The notes under the pieces are model-generated. The model saw only the letters and a program-made list of their open reading frames with translations. It did not search any database and was not told the origin of the DNA. Below, one piece after another: positions 55,601-64,000 of a stretch of DNA of 64,000 bases (positions are counted from its first letter, which is position 1; every line of letters begins with the position of its first letter). Origin of the DNA: Pisolithus tinctorius (lineage: Eukaryota > Basidiomycota > Agaricomycetes > Boletales > Pisolithaceae); contig JANFAH010000003.1 of assembly GCA_024663395.1 (NCBI GenBank), positions 3,286,001-3,350,000 of the forward strand, in the 5' to 3' direction. Made by a program: the position numbers and the translations under genes.

Positions 55601-57089
55601 GAGTCATCCAAATCCCCCATGCCTAGAGGTCGTAATCATTGCCCGTCCAAACCCCACACTTGCTTGGCTTTTCCGTTCATTATTGTCCAAGCGACGACAG
55701 CATGCGAATACTTGGCAGTGAGATGAACGGGAGGAGCCTTAAAGAGGACGCCACCGCGTTATTGATCCATTGGTCACAGCGACCATCAATAACGAGATGA
55801 TAGGGGACCGATGTTGTCAATAACAGAGGGACCCAGTGAGGTCACTGGCGAGATCAATGACAGTGTAGGGTTTCCACCTGGGGCCCAGGGAACGTGGACC
55901 GCTCTGATTTAGAGCTCCATGCATGAGCGTGGTTTCCATCTCGATCACATTGTCGGGTATTAAAATCGAATCGGCCGTTACTGTCGGTGCATATTGACTT
56001 GAGACCTTCCGCGAGCTGCTAATCGTGTATGTTGGAGGTACCCAGGCCACGTAAGCGGCCCCGCCCCTAGAGTAACGTTTCCGTAGCCGCGCAGAGGTTG
56101 CTCGGATTCCGCTCTCGCGTAAGGAACCGAGACCTCAAACCTTCTGAGGTGGTCTGAAAAGGAACGACCACATACTTAAGAGCAAACGGACTAGACACTG
56201 GCCTGCTAATACGTGTCGTAGCACTGAAAAGGGCAAATAACAGCGCGTCCCAACGTTCTGATCCACGAGTTGAGGAGGACCTCACCATAGTAGCATGCTT
56301 GGAAACGCGTCACGTCAATCGATTCCCTAACAACATTCATTGTCCACTAACTTCAACGAACGGATTGATCACGTTGAAAGCAGTGTACTCCACCGGAATT
56401 TGGGATCGAACTCTGAGCCTCTTTTTGATATTTCCACCTGGCGTTGGATTGGACAAAGTCTGCAGGACGTCTGTTGACAACCGGCGGAACACAGGCTGGT
56501 GACCAATCTCGTATACTATGCTGGTAAACGCCACTTGAATTCGCATTTCTGCGGTTGGGTTGGAGTTGTACATCAGCCCCGAGCTCCATGCAGTTTGCAA
56601 GATGCGTACATGCTGCTGTGTAGTTTTGCTCAAGTCCTGTGGGTTGTGATGACCGAGACATCCATCGAAGGTGGCGGTCTAGGACTTGGGACTTACACCT
56701 GGTATGTGACGTTGTTCAATCTTCTGCGACTGCTCAGCACCGCAGTGAATGACACGAACTTCTTTAGTACAGGGTGTTAACGAGGGCCGCAATTCGGAGG
56801 TCGTGAATTCCAACAGTACCCGAGAAACCTAATTCCATTTTATTTGTTTCGACTCCTGTTAAGCACAGTAGCAAAAAGCGAGTGGGTATACAGCAACATT
56901 AACTAGTACTGTCTCGATAACGGGTCCCTGACAATGTTCACAAACGTCAAATTGATCGAGGTCAGGTTTAAATAATAGCAAATGATGAGGAAAACGAGTC
57001 ATAACGAGGGATGGGGCGTGCCAATAGAAGTGATGCATTGCAAAAGACACCATGCAGAGACTCGCAAACGTCAATCGGACATGCCAATG
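52640..57089. other. Gene-poor, apparently decayed region, about 4.4 kb
   Basis: I could not assemble an intact gene here. Candidates that stayed unsupported: a plus-strand exon-like frame from ATG 53484 (MASSAIVVNPNLPQDPSLSQ) followed by a GTGAGC donor near 53626; a minus-strand frame from 53030 with a hydrophobic start (PLLASPLLVLAILAYVPYAQ); and a minus-strand frame at 53740-54074 (GATINVDGWCGYIETGVPLT). The second copy of the duplicated segment lies at 55190-56000. Overlapping unconvincing frames and absence of conserved motifs suggest old, degraded coding or repeat sequence. Confidence 0.45.
55190..56000. repeat. Diverged duplicated segment, copy 2
   Basis: Same-orientation relative of 45880-46729, separated from it by about 8.5 kb and by the transposon. 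The copies share many 10-20 base blocks but differ by substitutions and small indels throughout, so the duplication is old. On the minus strand both copies give short peptide similarities (LSIDTSLIP, YESG-L-FY) broken by stops. Confidence 0.7.
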
Positions 57090-59376
57090 CTATAGCAGAA
57101 CACCTCGGTCCTTTCCTGAGCGTACAAGTTGTGTCCATTCCTGTCTCCAGTTACTCATCTGTTTTCGCAGCTTCTTGTCGCCTAGGAGGTGCTCGATCCA
57201 GAACAAAAGCGCGTCGTCGTCTTCGGGAACAAACACCGACGACAGTAACGAAAGGACAGTCTCAAAGTTGGCCGAGTTTGACGTGATATGGTCTTACACA
57301 GAGAGATGAGAAGCTGTAGCTTGCAGCAATGTACCAAATGTTCTTACCCCGGTATACCCAGATGACTGCAATTGCGGCAGCGACGAATACATCCTGCCCC
57401 TCGAGTAGGAAAGCGTCCCATAACCGCAACTGCGTCTGAAATGGCACCGAGTTCGCGAATAGGGTGATGTACCACTTGGTGGCATACGACGTCGTAGAGA
57501 TCATATGCTTCCTAAGAGCGGCGTAAACACCAGGCATCTTGGACTGCATAATACGCTCTTGGACATAGATGGCCTCTAAGAGGCCTGGGAAACCCGGAGA
57601 GAATATGGTGTGCATAGAATAGGCGTCATGTAGGCGGGAGAGTGCAGCATAAACCCTTTCGGGCTCGAAATAGGTAAGAAGTGTGGCGGCGATGGGGCCC
57701 ATACCCTGAACGTAGCCACATTGTGAACATCGGAGGGAGAAGGAATGTAGGACATGAAACAGCGACCGTTGCCTAGGCAGGCTCAGACTGAATGGTGATC
57801 AGACCAGGACAAAGGACGTACCCCAGACCATAGCGTGTATGAAACAAGATATGGCCGTTAATTGTCCGCGGCACATCCAGGTCGATTTGGATGTCATAAC
57901 TTGACGGCTTATCAATTTCCTGATAGTAGTACTCTTTCAATCTCACAACTACCTCATGTCCCGACTTGGAAAAGTCATTCATGAGCGTTTCCCATGCTGC
58001 ATTTCTCCACCGATCAGGTATGCCCTTGTAGACCCGCTGGCGGAGTTTATGGGCTTTCGACGGCTTCACATACCACGACTCGGCATTTCCGCCGCGGTCA
58101 CGACTACGGACTTCTAGCATCCTTCCCCACTTTGATATACGCGCAGCTTCTTTGAGCGGAGATGACGGCGGCGGTAATGAATTGACGGACACAGCTTGGG
58201 GTGGAGCCGCTTTAGGACCCGCGTGAACAGTACTTAGTCGTTTCAGTAGAGGTGCTGACGGTAGTAACACCAATCGATCATGGTTAGTAACCGTAAAGAA
58301 GCCATACCTGCATAGAGTGAATATGAGAGTGACGGGTATCCTGTTATGAAATCCCACCGATCTAAGCTCGACAAGACGCGCATCTCCTCAGGTGGCAGAT
58401 CTCGTGATTTCGCAGATGGGCCGTCTACGGCGGCTTCTGCGCGGAGTTCGCTGGCACGACTGGCACGGTTTCGTGCACGCGTGCGTTCCACCCCTTCTTC
58501 GTAGCCATCACCACTCACGCCGGTGGCATGTAACAGGGCGTATACACTCCTAACGTGAAAGGAGTCCAGGTCTTCGCCCTCTGAAGGGACGAGAGACGTT
58601 TTACTGGACGGGCTGCTTAACTTTGAATACAGTTTGGTAGCTGGGGATGACGGTGGTGTCTGAGAAGATGCTGGGGGAGACAGGGAAGAAGATGGTTGCG
58701 GGGGTGCAGGAACAAAAGGGGGTTCGGATGAAGGTGAATCCGTTCGCCTGGGATGAGAGGATGGACGACTTTGCGGTGGTGTGGGTAGCGGTTTGAGTAA
58801 TACAGGGGGCAGGTTGACCTCAGAACCTGCCTGTGAACTGCATGAAGTAACAGGACTGTTGCGGCCTGAAGGAACGCGGGGAATGCGTGGGGGTACTTCT
58901 AAAGTATCCCGTCTATTGAACGAACTTGGGGTGCAACCTGAGACTGGCCGTGAACGAGAGGAGGGCCTCGAATTGGGTAGCGATGATCGTTCGTAAGGAT
59001 TGGCCAGTGGACTAAATTGATGAGGATCGAGGGAAATATCGATATACGCGGAGTCGGTCTTTGATACGTATGTACTGGCGGTTCGATTAACGAAGTTGTT
59101 GTAAGAGAAACTGTCCCCTAGGGACAAGTCGAGTTCTTGAGGCGAATCGTCAAAGGCTGACGCGGGCCAAGCTGCAGCTGCAGTTGCAGCCCCGTCGCCG
59201 TACATGGAATATATTGAAAATATGGTGGTTTCTGTGGAATCCCGTTCCTGGTCGGTCGACGACAAGGTAAGGTCTGGTATGGAACAGAAAGTCGACGAGG
59301 GCGATGAGCCTTGACTTGGACTTGAAGGCGATGGCCTGGGCGGTGCGAGGGACGGCGACGACGATGGCGTCTCCAT
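57090..59376 (-). CDS. TBC-domain Rab GTPase-activating protein, 710 aa
   Basis: Four exons, 59376-58358, 58307-57822, 57772-57348 and 57292-57090, total 711 codons. The first 340 residues are Ser/Pro-rich and disordered. The TBC domain begins at about residue 440 with RQRVYKGIPDRWRNAAWETL. Both catalytic fingers are intact: the arginine finger in IDLDVPRTINGH and the glutamine finger in CGYVQGMGPI. Later TBC motifs are LLEAIYVQERIMQSKMPGV, TSYATKWYITLFANSVPF and LRLWDAFLLEGQDVF. The protein should therefore accelerate GTP hydrolysis on a Rab. Which Rab is unknown; the Rab5 encoded at 980-1977 is only a neighbour. The long open frame of exon 1 runs on past 58358 into the intron. Confidence 0.92.
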
Positions 59377-60144
59377 AAAACACGCCCTGTCAGCGGTGGA
59401 AGGGAGGAAAATAGAACGGCGGGAATAAAACAGTTTCAGTCGGTGGAACGGTGTCTTTCAAGTGACGGGCGCTTGTGAAGCTTCCGCCATTATCCGCTTT
59501 AGGAAAGTCCTCGCAAGACCGTACTACCAACGTTCAATGTATCAAAGATATCCGGGAAAACAATCTAACTTCTACAGTGCACCCCTGACCGGTAGACCGT
59601 TGACGGGCAGTGATTGGCGCCCATCAAGTACCATTGGGAGGAGATCAAATGTCTTGGTGCACTGCACAAGGGGTGGTGGACCCATCAGAAAGCTCGAATA
59701 AGTACGGTTCAGGCAAGGAACCGAGTTTATCAACGTGATGCTAGAACGAGTCGAACATCCTATAAGATATATGTACTTGGATCGGTGATCCCCGAGTGAC
59801 CAGTGAACTTTGAAACTAATCCTTACATGTCGGACAGGGGTGCTCAGGGAGTTTCATTCACCACAAGACCGGTCAAAGCGGCCAAGTGCATTACCGGGTA
59901 ATCCGTACGATCCGTCGTCAACGTTCACGTTCAACTGCTGTATGTACGTCCAGGAGCGGCTGAGGTGCTCGTGCCGCGTGCAGCCAGCAGCCGCTTAGCT
60001 AATTAGTAACTCACTAAGTCATGCTGCTAGTAGTACTAAGCACATCGCACCACTTCGGGAATCGACTCGTACCCAGCTGTATCGGATTACACGGCTGGCC
60101 CGTCTCCAAGGCATCTTGCCTATTGCTGATCAGGATCACCGAGA
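59377..60144. other. Divergent intergenic region between the TBC gene and APL5
   Basis: About 770 bases separating two divergent start codons, presumably two promoters. The small frames at 59462-59998 show no domain or family similarity. No TATA box is obvious. Confidence 0.55.
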
Positions 60145-63100
60145 ATGTGGGAGCGGACTCTCCAAGATCTCATTCGCGGCCTACGCGCCAACAAGAATGA
60201 CGAAGCCAAATTCATAGCCCAGGCCATGGACGAGATTAGGAAGGAAATAAAGAACAAAGACATGGAACTCAAGGCAGGCGCTGTCATGAAACTTACCTAT
60301 GTGCGTACGACCCTCGCTCCCGTCGCGTGTCCGGAGGGTGATAGTCTGAGCCATAGCTCAACATGTTAGGGTACGACATGAACTGGGCATCCTTCCATAT
60401 CATAGAGGTCATGTCGTCTTCAAAGATCCACCTCAAAACAGTCGGGTATCTTGCCGCCGGCCAGTCTTTCGACGACGACACCGATGTGCTCATGCTCACC
60501 ACCAATCTGATCAAGAAGGTGAGTTATTCGAGTCCGCTCATTATCAGTGTTCACATTTCAGCAGGACCTGAGCTCTAGTCCTGCCGAGGTTGCGATTACA
60601 CTGAACGGCCTGTCCTCTGTCGTCACACCCGACCTTGCACGAGACCTAATACCTGAAGTCTTCGCTATGCTCAACCACTCCCGTCCTCACATCCGCAAGA
60701 GGGCTGTTTTGACCCTTTACAGAGTGTGCGAGAGGTATCCGGAAGCTCTTCCTCAGGGTATCATCCGACTACGGGAAAAGCTCGACGATTCGGATCCAGG
60801 TAATCCTTGTCAGACCGTAGATTGGCTTCGTCAGTGCTGACCGTGTCGAAGCCGTCGTTTCAACTACAGTCAATGTCATCTGCGAGCTCGCCAGACGCAA
60901 TCCTCAGGATTATCTCCCTTTAGCCCCTCACTTATTCCATCTCCTGACTACCTCGTCCAATAACTGGATGCTTATCAAGCTCATCAAACTGGTACGTATA
61001 TTCCCGGCTACACTGTTAGGTGCATACCTAACAGACGTGTCCAGTTTGGTGCCCTTTCCCCTCATGAGCCTCGGCTGGTCAAGAAACTGCAACCCCCTAT
61101 AACAGAGCTCATCTCTACGACGTCTGCAATCTCCCTGCTCTACGAGTGTGTACATACATGCATCATAGGGAACATGCTTCAGGGGCCTTCTGGTCTATCC
61201 CTAGCGCAGACTTGTGTCTCAAAGCTCGCTGCATTCCTTCAGGACGCTGATCAGAACCGTCAGTGTTGTACCACACCACCACTCAGATCTTCGCTGATAG
61301 GTGATGTACACAGTCAGGTACATTGCTCTCCTTGCCCTCGTCAAAATCGTGCCTACCCATTCGAATTTGGTTGCGGAACACCAAGACGTTATCCTTGCCA
61401 GCGTGGATGACGATGATATTAGCATCCGTATGCGCGCTCTTGATTTGGTCACCGCCTTGGTGAGTTTTCTTTGCGTGTTGCCATATAACAAGCATGTGAA
61501 CACCATCACCAGGTCAACAAGCACAACCTGCAGTCCATCGTCCAACAACTTCTCTCCCATCTCGTGCAGCCTCAAACCTCAGTACCCTCCGCCGTCCAAT
61601 CGTTATCCCAGCATGTCGTACCCTCCATCCCCTCTAGGGCACCCTCCGTGCCTTCTCAGTCATCCGCATATCGCCTCGTTCTCTCCCAACACGTCATTTC
61701 AATGTGCTCGAATTCCATGTACGACAACGTTACTGATTTTGAGTGGTATCTCTCAGTCCTTGTCGACCTCACTTACGTCTCAAATGTGGACATCGGCTCC
61801 CGAATACGTGACCAACTTGTCGATATCGTGGGTAGAGTACGGGCAGTGCGAGCGTATGCCGTGAAGCTGATGGTGAAACTGTTGTCCGATGAGACCTTAC
61901 TGGTCCATGCTGGGGAGCCTGGGAGTTGCTCGGAGGTGTTATGGGCGGCTGCGTGGATATGTGGGGAGTACTGCGGGTGTGCTTCCTTCCCCACTTCGCT
62001 AAGGTGTATTCCCTTACCTCATTTAACATTTTTCTAGCGAGCTGCTCGCACCAGAGGAGCTACTCCCTTACCTGCTTCACTCGGAAATCCACAATTTAGA
62101 TCCGGATACCATAGTTGTGTATCTTCAGGCAGCCACCAAGGTTTTTGGTTATTGGTTTACTGAAGCTGCCCAACAATGGACAGACGACCTTCTTGACAAA
62201 GTGAAAGGCGCAGTTGACAGCATGATGGAACGATTGGAGGACTTCGTATCGAGTCCGCATATCGAGGTACAAGAACGGGTGAGTTTACGTAACCGTTTCC
62301 ATCTTCTGGCACGTCCGCTAAGATAGGCTCGTTTGCCACAGGCAGCGAACATCCTCCAGTTGTTCACATTCATTAAGCATGACCTTACTACTTACTGCCC
62401 CAAATCGGAACCCGCTTTCTCAGATGGTTATTCCGCATCGCTCTCGGTTTTTGACGCCCCGGAAATTGACAGCGGGCCAGCTTTCCCAAAGAGCTTGTAT
62501 CTGATTCACCCACTGTTTTCCACTTACGAGCTTAATCCGGTAGCGTCGGCGGCCCAAGCAAGCGTACCCATCCCCGAGGGGCTCGATTTGGATGCATGGC
62601 TTGTCCCGTCGATGCAGGTACCCGTTAATGACGAAAATGAGGGTGGTGAAGTAGTGGCTGAGAAGAAGGTGAAGAAAAAGGGAAAGAAGGGCAAAGAAAA
62701 GGGATCTTCGGACCGGACGAAGTCGAAAGAGACGAAGAGACGGACGGAGGGTGAGGAAGTACTTGTTCCTTTGGAGGACACTGAAACGCCAGAGGAGATA
62801 GCGGAGCGGGAGCGAGTAAGCCTTTTTTCCCCCCTACTGCCAGTATCTAAACGTGATTTACATTGGCGGTCTCCAGCAAAAGGCGGAACGACTGGAACGG
62901 ATGCGAGAGGACCCATATTACATTACAGATGACCAACCTCCCAAACCCCCTGTGGACGACGTCGATTCAATTCCGATCATACGGTTAGACGAGCTACCAC
63001 CCCCAACGCCCAAAGGTGACGTATAGTCAACGGCGGTCTTCTTGAACATAACACAGCTGACCTGCAAAATGTAGTTGAACCCCGCTTGTTCGCACTCAAA

Positions 63101-63394
63101 AGCAGCTCTGCGCGTTCCTCTTCTCCCCGGTTTGTCGTAGAGAAGGAGGGAGAGATGCCCGAGGGTGCGATACCTACACCACCTCTGTCACAGTCTGCTC
63201 CCATAACTCGACAACAAACGCCGAGTTTGTTCGAGCGAATATCGACACCGCCTCCTATTTTGCCTTCTTTCCAGCAGTATGATGTACCTGGGAACGATGC
63301 TCGTGCCAGTACACCAGAGCCCATCAAGGTCACAAGAGTAAAGAAGAAGGGCACCGGTACTGGGAAGAAAAAACACACGACGGGAACGGGTTAA
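60145..63394 (+). CDS. APL5: AP-3 adaptor complex delta subunit (Apl5), 900 aa
   Basis: Large subunit of AP-3, which sorts cargo from the Golgi directly to the vacuole. Eleven exons sum to 901 codons: 60145-60300, 60357-60518, 60565-60799, 60852-60991, 61045-61258, 61314-61459, 61513-61976, 62038-62278, 62342-62815, 62883-63015 and 63057-63394. The adaptin trunk is clear: MWERTLQDLIRGLRANKNDE, YLNMLGYDMNWASFHIIEVM, KIHLKTVGYLAAGQSF, PEVFAMLNHSRPHIRKRAVL, VNVICELARRNPQDYLPLAP, NNWMLIKLIKLFGALSPHEPR and RYIALLALVKIVPTH, then SIRMRALDLVTALVNKHNLQSI, FEWYLSVLVDLTYV and SEIHNLDPDTIVVYLQAATKVFGYW. The hinge is Lys-rich (KVKKKGKKGKEKG) and the C-terminus ends in a basic tail. If intron 10 were retained, the protein would stop 127 residues earlier at about 63025. 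Confidence 0.95.
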
Positions 63395-63694
63395 ATAAAT
63401 TTCGATTGGAGTACATGACATGCTGTTCGCACCCGAACCAGTTTATATGCTTAGTGGAAGCTACACAATATACAGGGGGATCTATTAGCACACTAGAATG
63501 CTAAAGACAAAGGGTATTGGCGGTGTGGTACAGGGTGACTGGGATGTGTGTTTACGATAGCGGCTAAAGTGAGATGCGTTAAGAGTGTCCAAAGGTATAC
63601 TGCAGGAAAGTATTGCTGGGTAAACGAGGTTTGGAGCACGGCCAACGACAAGAAAGCGAGGAGAAAAGAAGTGATGCGATGTAAATGTCACCTA
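63395..63694. other. Intergenic between convergent genes
   Basis: 300 bases holding the 3' ends of APL5 (+) and the partial gene (-). No coding feature was seen apart from overlapping short frames. Confidence 0.55.
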
Positions 63695-64000
63695 TTAGCC
63701 ATCGTCCTCCACTCGCTCCACCGAATCTACGATCTCGTTCACAATCTCCAGCGTCACACCAGGTATGATACGCTCGGCCTCCGTAAACGCGCGCTGCAGA
63801 GTGCTAAGCGCAACGCGAGCCTCCTGTGTAGACACGCGGGGAAATAACTGGGGGCCACCAAACGTCAGCTATTTCTTGCAATAAGAGGAAATAACTTACC
63901 GATGCAATTGCAGGAAGTATAACAGAGTCAAGCATTGTCGTGTCAGGCAGATCCTCGTCATCCGCACCGGGTGCGGCTTTCTCCTGGACCAAAGTCGCTC
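63695..64000 (-). CDS. C-terminal end of an unidentified protein (gene continues beyond the window)
   Basis: Two exons are visible: one from the window edge to 63900 (ATLVQEKAAPGADDEDLPDT, then TMLDSVILPAIAS) and the last, 63847-63695, reading LFPRVSTQEARVALSTLQRA, FTEAERIIPGVTLEIVNEIV and DSVERVEDDG before the TAA. They join in frame through a GTAAGT...CAG intron of 52 bases. The sequence is helical and acidic, with no motif that I recognise. The start lies to the right of position 64000. Confidence 0.7.

Noticed and set aside
45880..56000. Naming the two duplicated segments as glycoside hydrolase family 92 remnants
   Set aside because: Peptides such as LYCGLDSFHKLLEAPLSI vaguely recall that family, but frames are broken and the similarity is too weak to support a name without a search.
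1..64000. CRISPR arrays, prokaryotic operons, rRNA or tRNA genes
   Set aside because: No regularly spaced repeats or RNA gene structures were seen, and the intron-rich genes show a eukaryotic genome.

Overview
The window looks like nuclear DNA of an agaricomycete (mushroom-forming basidiomycete) fungus. The evidence is intron-dense genes with 45-90 bp GT-AG introns, several micro-exons, typical basidiomycete families (a DUF6533-like membrane protein, a DUF6532-like protein, a Plavaka-type transposase, a multi-homeodomain protein) and closely packed genes on both strands. All calls come from reading the sequence by eye and from memory of protein families; no database search was run. For most genes I rebuilt the exons by hand and checked that the exon lengths add up to a whole number of codons.

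Layout, left to right. 1-650: start of a Gly/Arg-rich protein (-). 980-1977: Rab5-type GTPase VPS21/YPT5 (+). 2909-3693: SH3 protein that looks like a cut-down RasGEF (-). 4556-5735: ESCRT factor IST1 (+). 7018-8426: LaeA-like methyltransferase (+). 9953-13301: coatomer gamma SEC21 (+). 13694-15647: pantothenate kinase (+). 16201-16446: small unknown protein (+). 16561-18769: protein with three homeodomains (+). 19339-24787: NTE1 phospholipase (-), divergent from VPS33 (24957-27674, +). 28384-28717: 74-residue HMG/YABBY-like protein (+). 29418-32521: F-box/leucine-rich-repeat protein with a C-terminal CaaX box (+). 32678-33886: exosome cofactor LRP1/C1D (-). 34073-35796: Rab escort protein MRS6 (-), divergent from the tiny splicing factor YSF3/SF3b10 (35938-36466, +). 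37429-39728: second SAM methyltransferase (+). 40203-41951: DUF6533-like membrane protein (-). 42880-44907: DML1/Misato (+).

44908-57089 is an accessory, gene-poor block. It holds a roughly 5.9 kb DNA transposon (46730-52639) with short inverted termini, a Plavaka-type transposase gene that has lost its middle, and a divergent DUF6532-like gene. A diverged sequence of about 0.8 kb occurs twice, once directly beside the transposon and once at 55190-56000. After this block come a TBC Rab-GAP (57090-59376, -), the AP-3 delta subunit APL5 (60145-63394, +) and the end of an unidentified gene running off the right edge (-).

How the genes work together: seven of about twenty host genes act in vesicle or endolysosome traffic. 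They are a Rab5 GTPase, the escort protein that presents Rabs for prenylation, a Rab-GAP, the CORVET/HOPS Sec1-type subunit Vps33, the AP-3 delta subunit, ESCRT-associated Ist1 and the COPI gamma subunit. The most notable observations are the triple-homeodomain protein with an intron at the same codon in each homeodomain, the YSF3 gene assembled from six small exons, the 6-nt and 11-nt micro-exons, a GC-AG intron in DML1, and the internally deleted Plavaka element.
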